This document shows positions 8,851-16,828 of a DNA stretch of 64,000 nt, one piece after another (within the stretch, counting starts at the first letter, position 1; every line of letters starts with the position of its first letter). The notes beneath the pieces are model-generated. The model made no database searches and was not told the DNA's origin. It saw only the letters and a program-made list of their open reading frames with translations. The translations under genes were made by a program, and so were the position numbers. Source of the stretch: JACJWR01 sp963752505 (GTDB taxonomy: Bacteria > Actinomycetota > Actinomycetes > S36-B12 > UBA10799); NCBI GenBank assembly GCA_963752505.1, contig CAVVYM010000009.1:62001-126000 (forward strand), in the 5' to 3' direction.

Positions 8851-9894
8851 GTGGCCATCAAATTGCGAGGATCTACCCCGACCACGTTGCAGGTACCGGG
8901 GGCGCGACCGCGCGATGTCATCAACGCCAATGACGGAATCCTGCCCGTCGCCCACCTGCTGCAATCACCGTCCTGGTGGGTGTTCGCCGGCGGTGGCGCC
9001 CATGGTGCGGTGCAACTGGGCTCGCTGCAGGCGATCCGGGAGACCGACCTCGAGCCGGCGCAACTGATGGGATCCAGCGCCGGTGCGCTGACCGGCGCCC
9101 TGCTCGCTGAGGATCCAGTGGCGGCGGTGAATCGACTGTTCTATCTGTGGGCAGATCTCGATCTCACAGACATCGTCGGTGGCGGCTGGGTGAGCATGGT
9201 GTCGCCGACGTCGCTGACGAAGGCCTCGCTGGCTGACAACGCGGGTGAGAGAACCTCACTTGAGAAGGTCTACAGCGTCCGCGCGTTTGAGGACCTCGTG
9301 ATTCCGTTCGCGGCCGTTGCCACCGACATGATCAGCGGGCAACCGGCCATCATAGAAACTGGTGAACTCTTGCCTGCCCTGATGGCCTCGTCAGCGATTC
9401 CAGGCGTCCTGCCGCCGGTAGAAATTGGCGGCCGCGCCTACATCGACGCCCTCGCCAGTGCAAATCTGCCGACGTCCATCGCGATGCGCCGCGGCGCGGG
9501 TTCCATCATCGCCTTCGACACCGGTTCGTCCGGTGAGAAACCGGCGGGAACCTCGCTGCAGCAGTTGGTGCCGGCGGTGAATGCCCTGTTGTCGGCCCAG
9601 CAGCGCCTCTCGTCGCTGACTCAGGCGGCGGCTCAGGTGGCAGTGATCTACCTCCCCACACCCAGGAACCTTCCCGGCTCCTTGAGTTTCAAGGACAGTT
9701 TCAACACCTCGCGCGAGTCCTATGTGGTGGCCCGCGACTTCTTGTTGGACCTGGCCGCCCGGTTCCCGCCGGGCGACGGACCGTTGCCGCCGGGGCTGTA
9801 TTGCCGGCCGGACGCCTTCGATATCGAGACCGAAGCGCTGCAACGAGTGCAGCGGCCAGTACCTGCCACCCGCGATGAGGGGAGTGAGTCGTGA
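8851..9894 (+). CDS. patatin-like phospholipase, first of a tandem pair
   Basis: The 347-residue protein carries the patatin fold: a glycine-rich oxyanion loop (FAGGGAHGAVQLG), the nucleophile elbow GSSAG with the catalytic serine, and a candidate catalytic Asp in AYIDALASANLP. The usual DGG/DGA motif is changed to D-A here. Patatins use a Ser-Asp dyad to hydrolyse acyl chains from lipids. A hydrophilic C-terminal extension of about 60 residues follows. There is no obvious signal peptide. The last four bases (GTGA) overlap the start of a second, smaller patatin, so the two are probably co-translated. Confidence 0.85.
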   Translation: MAIKLRGSTPTTLQVPGARPRDVINANDGILPVAHLLQSPSWWVFAGGGAHGAVQLGSLQAIRETDLEPAQLMGSSAGALTGALLAEDPVAAVNRLFYLWADLDLTDIVGGGWVSMVSPTSLTKASLADNAGERTSLEKVYSVRAFEDLVIPFAAVATDMISGQPAIIETGELLPALMASSAIPGVLPPVEIGGRAYIDALASANLPTSIAMRRGAGSIIAFDTGSSGEKPAGTSLQQLVPAVNALLSAQQRLSSLTQAAAQVAVIYLPTPRNLPGSLSFKDSFNTSRESYVVARDFLLDLAARFPPGDGPLPPGLYCRPDAFDIETEALQRVQRPVPATRDEGSES

Positions 9895-10790
9895 GCGAGG
9901 CCCTGCTCAATTCATTGCCCACACCGGTGGCGTTGGTGTGCGGCTCCGGGGCGCTGAACGCCGCAGCCCAAGCCGGAATGATCAAAGCACTGGGCTCCTG
10001 GCGACCCGACCTTGCCATCGGCAGTTCCGGTGGAGCACTGACGGTCGGTTGCATGTTCACCCACGACAACCCCGCGCATCGGGCGCATGAGGCGTGGCAC
10101 CAGCTCGCAGAGAGCAAACTGCTTCACCTGAGTTGGGGGCGCCTCTACTCGGCCATTTCGGGGCGCGAGACGTCGCGACAAACCCGCCAGATGGAGGAAC
10201 TGTTGCATGGACTCTTCGGCCATGAGGAGTTCGCCCCGGACGGTCGCCAGGCCATGGTGACCAGCAACCTCGTCACCGGTCTGCCGGAGATCATCAACTC
10301 CGGCCGGCTCGCCAAAGGTGTGCAGGCCGCGGCAGCGTTCCCGGTCATCGCGAATCCAGTCGAACGCCACGGCGAGATACTCATCGACGGCAGTTTCACA
10401 GCTTCACTACCGGTCGCACAGGCGTACGAAATGGGGGCTGCGTCCATCGTCGCCTGCGACACCGGGCGCGCTGGTTTCAGCGACGTGCAGGAGGGCCACA
10501 TCCGCTGGTACGACGTCGCAGTTGTTTCCATCAACCATCAAGTCGCAGCCAATGCGGCCCACGATGTCGCGACGGTGGCCGCACACATACCCGTCGTGCT
10601 GCTGTCGGTGCCTGATCCGTTCCGGGTGACGATGGCTGACGTCGGCAGCAGGATCAACGTCGGCGAGCGCCTGGCCCGTCAGCAGTTGGCGGGTATCGCT
10701 GAACGCTGGTCCGAGATCAAGCAACCGGGTGTCTACGCGACCGCAGAGGAGGTCGTGTCCGACCGTCGACTCACGGGAGTGGTGCGCTGA
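9891..10790 (+). CDS. patatin-like phospholipase, second of a tandem pair
   Basis: This 299-residue patatin-family protein has a shortened oxyanion loop, CGSGALNAAAQAGM, nucleophile elbow IGSSGGALTVG, and catalytic aspartate in LIDGSFTASLP. Compared with its upstream neighbour it is shorter, and the pair is clearly diverged rather than a recent duplication. It starts by GTGA overlap. A distinct third patatin gene lies at 59.4 kb. The paired arrangement suggests the two proteins may act as a heteromer, but nothing in the sequence proves this. Confidence 0.83.
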   Translation: MSEALLNSLPTPVALVCGSGALNAAAQAGMIKALGSWRPDLAIGSSGGALTVGCMFTHDNPAHRAHEAWHQLAESKLLHLSWGRLYSAISGRETSRQTRQMEELLHGLFGHEEFAPDGRQAMVTSNLVTGLPEIINSGRLAKGVQAAAAFPVIANPVERHGEILIDGSFTASLPVAQAYEMGAASIVACDTGRAGFSDVQEGHIRWYDVAVVSINHQVAANAAHDVATVAAHIPVVLLSVPDPFRVTMADVGSRINVGERLARQQLAGIAERWSEIKQPGVYATAEEVVSDRRLTGVVR

Positions 10791-10833
10791 AGCGAGGCGC
10801 GACGCTCGATCCGGGATCCTGGATTAAGTGCCG

Positions 10834-10847
10834 ATAATGCACATTAT
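10834..10847. repeat. AT-rich inverted repeat ATAATG-CA-CATTAT
   Basis: This is a perfect six-base inverted repeat with a two-base centre, in the gap between two convergent genes. It is notably AT-rich for this genome. It could be an operator or a relic; no function is shown. Confidence 0.3.
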
Positions 10848-10866
10848 GACACTTCGCTTCGGGAAA

Positions 10867-10888
10867 GCCTCCCCTGCGAGGGCGAGGC
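10867..10888. terminator. hairpin between convergent genes
   Basis: A GCCTC/GAGGC outer stem with a CCCT/AGGG inner stem closes on a GCG loop, with one bulged base. It lies between the ends of patatin gene 2 (plus strand) and the hotdog gene (minus strand), so it may end both transcripts. It lacks a strong T-tract. Confidence 0.4.
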
Positions 10889-10896
10889 CAGCCGCG

Positions 10897-11352
10897 CTAC
10901 TTGCGCAGCTTCTTGAGCGTCCAGATGATCGTCATGGCACCGGTCTGGGTGCCGGACTCGTCGCGGATCGCGACGTCAACGGTGAATTCGGGACGGGTGC
11001 CGGACTCGAGTTCGGCGATCACCTCATCGACCGTGGCGTTCATCGTCGCCTCAGCGGTGAGCGGGCCCATGGCGACCTTGAGGTACTTGATGGTGGCCTG
11101 CACTGCGAGCGGCACCACCGAATCGAACTTGTCGCCGAACTCGGCGAGCACGATAGCGCCGGAGGCAGTCTCGGCCAGGGTGAACATCGCGCCGGCGTGA
11201 ATGCCACCGATGTGGTTGTGGTACTCCGCCTGGTCCGGCATGCGCAGCAAAGCGTGGGTTGCATCGAGTTCGAGGTACTCGATGTTCAAGGTGCCAACCA
11301 TCGGCACCTGGGTGGGCATGTTTTCCATCACGATCTTGTAGTCAAGTCCCAT
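10897..11352 (-). CDS. hotdog-fold thioesterase-like protein (DUF4442/PaaI type)
   Basis: The protein is 151 residues long with a hotdog-fold pattern. The central-helix region reads HIGGIHAGAMFTLAETASG, which positions the residues that bind the thioester carbonyl. The flanking strands (LDATHALLRMP and VPLAVQATIKYLKV) match the DUF4442/YiiD-C thioesterase group. Relatives hydrolyse acyl-CoA thioesters, but the substrate here is unknown. The ATG is preceded at six bases by TAGCCT, which suggests a leaderless mRNA, and the gene is divergent from a HAD-family gene. Confidence 0.78.
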   Translation of the reverse strand: MGLDYKIVMENMPTQVPMVGTLNIEYLELDATHALLRMPDQAEYHNHIGGIHAGAMFTLAETASGAIVLAEFGDKFDSVVPLAVQATIKYLKVAMGPLTAEATMNATVDEVIAELESGTRPEFTVDVAIRDESGTQTGAMTIIWTLKKLRK

Positions 11353-11358
11353 GACGTC

Positions 11359-11364
11359 AGGCTA
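11359..11364 (-). promoter_or_regulatory. -10 box TAGCCT (leaderless)
   Basis: On the minus strand TAGCCT is followed by GACGTC and the ATG of the hotdog protein gene. Confidence 0.55.
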
Positions 11365-11381
11365 GCCACCGTGTTCTGCGC

Positions 11382-11387
11382 TACCGT
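11382..11387 (+). promoter_or_regulatory. -10 box TACCGT (leaderless)
   Basis: TACCGT is followed by six bases and the GTG at 11394 of the HAD-family gene. Confidence 0.5.
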
Positions 11388-11393
11388 CGGCGC

Positions 11394-11924
11394 GTGGGTG
11401 GCATTGCGGTTTTCGACATTGACGGTGTGCTCGCCGATGTGCGCCACCGCCTTCACCACCTGCAGCGCCGACCGAAGCGTTGGGACAGATTCTTTGCGCT
11501 CGCGGTGGACGATGCGGTGCTGGCCCGCGGCCACGAGATGGCCCACGAGGCGGTCGATTCCGGCCTCGAGGTGGTCTACTCCACCGGCCGGCCCGAACGC
11601 TACCGACGCGACACCGCGGAGTGGCTGCAACGCCAGGGTTTTCCCGCAGGCGACCTGCACATGCGGGCCAATCACGATCGGCGCCCCGCCAGTGTCACCA
11701 AGGTTCGGGTCGCCCGACGGCTCGCCGGAGTGTCCCAGGTGTCATACCTGGTCGACGACGACCCGCGCGTGGTAACCGCGTTGCGCCGTGCCGGATTCAC
11801 GGTCGTCCATGCGACCTGGATGACGGCCGAACTCGATATCAGCGGTCGCTCTGCGGCGACGAATCCGGACGTCGCCGAAGCGCAGGGGCTGCTGTTCGAA
11901 GCACAGGAAGAGGGCAAGACCTAG
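11394..11924 (+). CDS. HAD-superfamily phosphatase-like protein
   Basis: This small protein of 176 residues starts with the HAD motif I sequence FDIDGVLADVRHRL, which provides the nucleophilic and acid-base aspartates. Motif II is probably the threonine of VVYSTGRPERY, and motif IV the acidic run in YLVDDDPRVVTAL. The short cap region resembles HAD proteins sometimes associated with nucleic-acid repair or polynucleotide phosphatases, but I cannot assign a substrate. The GTG at 11394 lies six bases after TACCGT. It converges with the shikimate kinase gene. Confidence 0.75.
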   Translation: MGGIAVFDIDGVLADVRHRLHHLQRRPKRWDRFFALAVDDAVLARGHEMAHEAVDSGLEVVYSTGRPERYRRDTAEWLQRQGFPAGDLHMRANHDRRPASVTKVRVARRLAGVSQVSYLVDDDPRVVTALRRAGFTVVHATWMTAELDISGRSAATNPDVAEAQGLLFEAQEEGKT

Positions 11925-11964
11925 CACGGTGCTGCCCGTGCCGATGGCGACGCTGCGCCGCCAT

Positions 11965-12489
11965 TCAGTTCTTGTATTCGGCGGCGAGGGTCTCGGCGGC
12001 CTGCTGGCGCGTCTCCCGCTCGACAAAGATTCTGCGGTCCGCAGCGGCGACGTAGAAGGGCTCACGGCGACGCATGACGTCCTCAGCGCTCAGCTTGGGA
12101 TCGATCACCGGTCGGTTGGGATCTGCTTCGGTCTTTGCCGCCAGCCGGGCGATGTCGCCCTCGAGATAGACGACGGGACCGCCGTCACGCAGGGCGTTGA
12201 CCTTGCGCGTGCTGTAGACCTCGTCGCCAGCGGCGTCGAGATCCACCAGCGCTCCCCCGCCGCAGTCGACGATGATGCCGTCCATCTCCGCCAATTTGGC
12301 GATGATGGTGAACTCCAGATCGCGGAAGTCACGCCAACCCCTGGATTCGACGAATTGCGGCACGGGCAGGCCGGATTCGTACTCGATGAGCACGTCGGTG
12401 CTCATGACGGGCCGTTTCGTGAGCACCGACAGCCGGCGCGCAACATTGGATTTCCCCACGCCGCGCATCCCGATGAGGTTGATGTTCAC
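11965..12489 (-). CDS. shikimate kinase-like protein (second copy, outside the aro operon)
   Basis: The 174-residue P-loop kinase has all shikimate kinase landmarks: Walker A GMRGVGKS near residues 7-14, the substrate aspartate in STDVLIE, arginine in FRDLE, the CGGGA glycine triad, and lid residues in DPNRPVI. Shikimate kinase phosphorylates shikimate at O3 using ATP in chorismate synthesis. A second kinase gene lies in the aroC-K-B-Q operon at 23.6 kb, and that one has a changed glycine triad. GTG is the likely start, with a strong GGAGGAG ribosome binding site upstream. It follows polA in the same direction after 69 bases. Confidence 0.75.
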   Translation of the reverse strand: MNINLIGMRGVGKSNVARRLSVLTKRPVMSTDVLIEYESGLPVPQFVESRGWRDFRDLEFTIIAKLAEMDGIIVDCGGGALVDLDAAGDEVYSTRKVNALRDGGPVVYLEGDIARLAAKTEADPNRPVIDPKLSAEDVMRRREPFYVAAADRRIFVERETRQQAAETLAAEYKN

Positions 12490-12558
12490 GCTTGCGCTCC
12501 TCCACGTGTCTCGTTGCCCAACGGCGTGTCGTCTTTTGGTCGCAACCGGTCGGCACCG

Positions 12559-15228
12559 CTAGTGCCCGGCCTCGGCCCAACTCGGGCCGGTGCCGATCGA
12601 CACGTCCAGGGGCACTGCCAGTTCGTAGGCCGCCGCCATCTCGCGTGTGACCAGCTCGGTGGCGGCTTCCGACTCACCCGGAGCAACTTCGAGAACGAGT
12701 TCATCGTGCACCTGCAGCAGCAGCCGGGTGTGCATCTGATTCGACCTTAGGGCGTCATCCACCTTCAGCATGGCGACTTTCACAAGATCGGCCGCCGAAC
12801 CCTGAATCGGTGCGTTCAGGGCCATGCGTTCAGCCATGGCGCGACGAGATCGATCGGAACTGGTCAGATCCGGCAGATACCTTCTGCGCCCGAGCAGCGT
12901 CTGCGTCCAGCCGGTGGCGCGGGCCTCCTCCACCACTGCGTGCAGGTAGTCGCGCACACCGCCGAAGCGCAAGAAGTACTCGTCCATGAGGCCCTGCGCT
13001 TCGCCCCGCGAGATCCCCAACTGCTGAGACAGGCCGAAGGCGCTCAACCCGTAGGCCAGGCCGTACGACATGGCCTTGACCTTGCGACGCATCTCCGGAT
13101 CCACCTCGGCAGCTGGCACTCCGAACACACGCGCGCCAACTGTCGTGTGCAGGTCCTCCCCCGACTTGAACGCCTCGATGAGGCCCTCGTCGGCAGACAG
13201 GTGCGCCATGATGCGCATCTCGATCTGCGAGTAGTCGGCCGTCAGCAGGGTCTCGTAGCCGCTCCCGACCACGAAGCCAGCGCGGATCTGGCGCCCCTCC
13301 TCCGTGCGGATCGGGATGTTCTGCAGATTCGGATCGGTGCTCGACAGCCTTCCGGTAGCCGCAACCATCTGATTGAAAGTGGTGTGGATTCGCGACGATT
13401 CGTCGATCAACGGGAGCAGACCAGCGACCGTCTGGCGCAGCTTCGAGACATCGCGGAATCGCAGAATTGTCGCCAGAAGGGGATCTTCCGTGCGCGCGAA
13501 GAGGCTGGCCAGCGCCTCCGCGTCGGTCGTGTAGCCGGTCTTGATCTTCTTGGTCTTCGGCAACTTTCGTTCGGTGAAGAGCAACTCCTGGAGTTGCTTG
13601 GGCGAGCCCAGGTTGAACTGCCGTCCGGCGATCTCCCACGCCTGCTCCTGCGCGGCTCGCACCGAAGCGGCGTACTGCTCCTCCAGTTGCGCCAGATAGC
13701 TCTGATCCACCGCGATACCGTCGCGTTCCATCCGCGCAAGCAAGGCGAGCGTGGGCAACTCCACGTCGTCGAGGAGCGCGGTACCCCCGCGTGACGCGAG
13801 TTGCTCGCGCAGGTGCGCGGCCACTGCCAGCAGTGCGACAGCCTCGCGGGCCTTCGGTTCCTGCCGGTCGGACAGGTCGAAGTCCCCGAAACTCAGTTGA
13901 CCGTTGTCGGAATCTGCGGTTTCACTCAGGTCGATGTGTGCAAAGCGAGCGGCGAGGTCGGCGAGGTCGAAGGAACGCTGACCCGGCAGCAGCAGGTAGG
14001 CCGCCAGGGCGGTATCCATCACCAAGCCGTTCAGGGTCCACCCCTGGGCCATAAGCGCCAACGAGGGTCCCTTCGCGTCGTGCATCACCTTCGGTGCGCT
14101 GCCGTCGGCGAGCCAGGTGACGATGCTGGCGTCAAGTTGGCCGTCGGCGTCGACGTCGATCCACAGCGCGTCACCGTCGGGGCCGGCCAGCACCAGGGCG
14201 TCCACCTTCCCAGTTCCCCTCCCCCAACTGCCCACGACGAGCAGGCCGACCTCGCTCGTTCCGTGCGTGGTGAGCCAGGTCGCGGGGGAATCAGCGGACA
14301 GTGTGACCTGGACTGACTCATTCTCCGGCGACGTAGCCTCATCGCTGAAGATGCTGAAGAGTCGTTCCCGCAGCACCTGGAACTCCAGGTCATCGAACAC
14401 TTCGTGCACCTGCTGGCGGGTGAAGCCGTCCCACTGCAGATCCTCGACAGTCGCCGGCAGTGGGACATCGTCGACCAATTGGGTGAGCTGGCGATTGAGG
14501 ATCACCTGGTCGAGGTGAGCGCGCAGCGACTCCCCTACCTTTCCCTTCACCTCACCTGCGTGCGCCACCAACTCGTCGAGACCGCCGTATTCGTTGATCC
14601 ACTTCGCTGCGGTCTTCTCGCCCACACCGGGAATGCTGGGCAGGTTGTCCGACTTGTCACCGCGCAGAGCGGCGAAGTCGGCGTATAAGGATGCGGGCAG
14701 GCCGAAGCGGTCGTGGACGGCCTGCGGATCCATCCGGGCGAGCTCTGAGACGCCCCGCTTCGGGTAGAGAACGGTGACGCTTGGATCGACGAGTTGAAAC
14801 GCGTCGCGGTCCCCGGTGACGATCTGGACGTCGAAGCCGCGCTCGGTGCCCTGGTGGGTGAGCGTGGCGATGATGTCGTCGGCCTCGTAGCCGTCGACGC
14901 TGAGTGAGCGTATGCCGAGGGCATCGAGCACCGTGCGCACCCAGTCGACCTGACCGGCAAATTCCGGCGGGGACGCCGAACGGGTCGCCTTGTAGTCGGG
15001 AAACTGCTCGGTGCGGAACGTGGTGCGGGAAACATCGAAAGCCACCGCGACGTGCGTCGGGCGTTCATCTCGCAGGACGTTGATGAGCATGGACGTGAAT
15101 CCGTACACCGCATTTGTCGCTTGACCCGAGGTGGTGGAGAAGTTTTCGACCGGCAACGCGTAGAAGGCGCGGTAGGCCAACGAATGGCCATCGAGGAGCA
15201 TCAGCCGGAGCGGTTGTTCAGTAGCCAC
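12559..15228 (-). CDS. polA: DNA polymerase I
   Basis: The 889-residue protein has an N-terminal 5'-nuclease domain (LMLLDGHSLAYRAFYAL, then YEADDIIATL and the helix-hairpin-helix LPSIPGVGEKTA). A central 3'-5' exonuclease-like domain lacks the usual DxE motif around ALWIDVDADG, so proofreading is probably absent, as in other actinobacterial Pol I. The C-terminal polymerase domain has motif A DYSQIEMRIMAHL, motif B RRKVKAMSYGLAYG and motif C VHDEL. It fills gaps in repair and Okazaki fragment processing. The start codon is GTG, six bases after a TAGGAT box that overlaps the promoter of the divergent thioesterase gene. Confidence 0.97.
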   Translation of the reverse strand: MATEQPLRLMLLDGHSLAYRAFYALPVENFSTTSGQATNAVYGFTSMLINVLRDERPTHVAVAFDVSRTTFRTEQFPDYKATRSASPPEFAGQVDWVRTVLDALGIRSLSVDGYEADDIIATLTHQGTERGFDVQIVTGDRDAFQLVDPSVTVLYPKRGVSELARMDPQAVHDRFGLPASLYADFAALRGDKSDNLPSIPGVGEKTAAKWINEYGGLDELVAHAGEVKGKVGESLRAHLDQVILNRQLTQLVDDVPLPATVEDLQWDGFTRQQVHEVFDDLEFQVLRERLFSIFSDEATSPENESVQVTLSADSPATWLTTHGTSEVGLLVVGSWGRGTGKVDALVLAGPDGDALWIDVDADGQLDASIVTWLADGSAPKVMHDAKGPSLALMAQGWTLNGLVMDTALAAYLLLPGQRSFDLADLAARFAHIDLSETADSDNGQLSFGDFDLSDRQEPKAREAVALLAVAAHLREQLASRGGTALLDDVELPTLALLARMERDGIAVDQSYLAQLEEQYAASVRAAQEQAWEIAGRQFNLGSPKQLQELLFTERKLPKTKKIKTGYTTDAEALASLFARTEDPLLATILRFRDVSKLRQTVAGLLPLIDESSRIHTTFNQMVAATGRLSSTDPNLQNIPIRTEEGRQIRAGFVVGSGYETLLTADYSQIEMRIMAHLSADEGLIEAFKSGEDLHTTVGARVFGVPAAEVDPEMRRKVKAMSYGLAYGLSAFGLSQQLGISRGEAQGLMDEYFLRFGGVRDYLHAVVEEARATGWTQTLLGRRRYLPDLTSSDRSRRAMAERMALNAPIQGSAADLVKVAMLKVDDALRSNQMHTRLLLQVHDELVLEVAPGESEAATELVTREMAAAYELAVPLDVSIGTGPSWAEAGH

Positions 15229-15234
15229 TGCTTG

Positions 15235-15240
15235 ATCCTA
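15235..15240 (-). promoter_or_regulatory. -10 box TAGGAT of polA (leaderless)
   Basis: On the minus strand TAGGAT is followed by CAAGCA and the GTG of polA. It shares a CCTAGG core with the opposing -10 box of the thioesterase gene. Confidence 0.55.
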
Positions 15241-15244
15241 GGCT
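15239..15244 (+). promoter_or_regulatory. -10 box TAGGCT of the thioesterase gene (leaderless)
   Basis: TAGGCT is followed by GCGGGT and the ATG at 15251. Two bases of this box are also the first bases of the opposing polA box. Confidence 0.55.
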
Positions 15245-15250
15245 GCGGGT

Positions 15251-15700
15251 ATGACTGAAGTGCCACATGAGGTTCCACGTTGGCCCGACGAACTGCCTGC
15301 GCCCGATGTCGCCGCGGCCGGCATGACAGAGAACCAAGGCGACCTTGGCGTCACGATGGGCATCGAATACGAGCACGTGTCGCCTGACCTGGTCACCGCA
15401 CGCATGCCGGTGGCCGGAAACACCCAGCCCTACGGTTTGCTGCACGGCGGTGCCTCGGGTGTGCTGGCGGAGAGCGTCGGCTCCATTGCCGCGTCGCTGC
15501 ATGCCGGACCCGGTCGCATCGCGTTGGGCATCGAACTCAACCTCAGCCACCACCGTGGAGCTCGGTCGGGTGACGTGCACGCACGAGCCACGCCGCTCTC
15601 AGTGGGACGCACACTGGCGAGTTTCGAGGTGGCCATCACCGATGACGACGACCGCCCGGTGTGCACCGCGCGCCTCACCTGCCTGCTACGTGAGGTGTGA
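15251..15700 (+). CDS. PaaI-family hotdog thioesterase
   Basis: This 149-residue protein has the PaaI-type thioesterase centre NTQPYGLLHGGASGVLAESV, followed by the strand IALGIELNLSHHRGARSG that forms the second half of the hotdog interface. Relatives hydrolyse acyl-CoA esters as dimers or tetramers in the cytoplasm. It is divergent from polA, a neighbourhood I recall for PaaI-like genes in other actinobacteria. The start is ATG six bases downstream of TAGGCT. Function beyond thioester hydrolysis is not visible. Confidence 0.85.
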   Translation: MTEVPHEVPRWPDELPAPDVAAAGMTENQGDLGVTMGIEYEHVSPDLVTARMPVAGNTQPYGLLHGGASGVLAESVGSIAASLHAGPGRIALGIELNLSHHRGARSGDVHARATPLSVGRTLASFEVAITDDDDRPVCTARLTCLLREV

Positions 15701-15804
15701 TGGACTTGTGGTGCTCGCAGGTGAATAACCGCATTGAACAAGCCCGGCGCCTCGTGGTGTGCGCCACACACGCGCTTCGCAACGCATAGATCTGACCGGA
15801 CGGG

Positions 15805-16755
15805 GTGACAATGGATGACGTGCCGACGACTCAATCCACCGTGGTGACCCCGGCGGCTCACAAGTCCAAGCCTGGCGTGATCGTTGCCCTCCTCCGCGGC
15901 ATGCGGCCGCACCAATGGACCAAGAACGTTCTGGTGGTGGCGGTGCCGCTGGCGTCGGGGAAGCTCTTCGAGCTTGACGTCCTGGTGCCCACGATCGGAG
16001 CATTCGTCGCCTTCTGCCTCGCAGCCAGTGCGACGTACCTGATCAACGACACCGTGGACGCCGAGTCCGACCGGGCTCACCCCACCAAACGCACCCGACC
16101 GATCGCCTCCGGTGCGCTGTCGCCGACCGTGGCGGTCATCGCCGCCGTTGTGCTCTTCGCAGTCGCCGTGGCGCTCGGGACGTTTATTTCGGTGGGGCTG
16201 GGCGTCGTTGTGGCGGCCTACATCCTGGTGACGTTGGCTTATTCGCTCCGCCTCAAGCACGAACCCGTGATCGAGTTGGTGTTTGTGTCGCTCGGCTTCT
16301 TGCTGCGCGCAATCGCCGGTGGTGTGGCCAGCGGGATTCCGATTTCGAGTTGGTTTCTCATCGTCGCCGGCTTCGGCTCGCTGTTCATGGCCACCGGCAA
16401 GCGATCGAGTGAACTCGACACCATGATGGAGGCCGACTCGACCGGGCGGGCCACCACTCGGCGCGTGCTGTCCCGCTACTCCCCCACGTACCTGCGCTTC
16501 GTGTGGGGACTCGCGGCGACGATCACAGTCGCTGCCTATTGCCTCTGGGCGTTCGAAGTCGCTGAAGTTGGCTCGTCGGTGCCCTGGGCAGAGATCAGCA
16601 TCATCCCGTTTGTCATGGCCATTCTGCGCTACGCCGTGGACATCGATTCGCACTCCGCCGGAGCCCCCGACGAAGTTGTGCTCTCCGATCGAGTGCTGCT
16701 GGTGCTCGGCGTCCTGTGGGTGGTGACTTTTGCGCTCGGAGCGCTAGGCGTGTAG
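15805..16755 (+). CDS. ubiA: decaprenyl-phosphate phosphoribosyltransferase (UbiA family)
   Basis: This 316-residue polytopic membrane protein has the UbiA prenyltransferase motif NDTVDAESDRAHPTKRTRP, an Mg-binding NDxxDxxxD-type site, and about eight or nine membrane helices. In mycobacteria the orthologue (Rv3806c) moves 5-phosphoribose from PRPP to decaprenyl phosphate, the first step of decaprenyl-phosphoarabinose synthesis. The assignment is supported by dprE1 and dprE2 immediately downstream. GTG at 15805 and ATG at 15811 are both possible starts; a GGGG stretch a few bases before 15811 slightly favours the ATG. Confidence 0.88.
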   Translation: MTMDDVPTTQSTVVTPAAHKSKPGVIVALLRGMRPHQWTKNVLVVAVPLASGKLFELDVLVPTIGAFVAFCLAASATYLINDTVDAESDRAHPTKRTRPIASGALSPTVAVIAAVVLFAVAVALGTFISVGLGVVVAAYILVTLAYSLRLKHEPVIELVFVSLGFLLRAIAGGVASGIPISSWFLIVAGFGSLFMATGKRSSELDTMMEADSTGRATTRRVLSRYSPTYLRFVWGLAATITVAAYCLWAFEVAEVGSSVPWAEISIIPFVMAILRYAVDIDSHSAGAPDEVVLSDRVLLVLGVLWVVTFALGALGV

Positions 16756-16828
16756 CCGGCGCCGCATCGCCGCCGGGCGGGTGGCCTGCAGCGCACCGCA
16801 ACCCCCCGGGGAATCTAGAAGAGGAATC

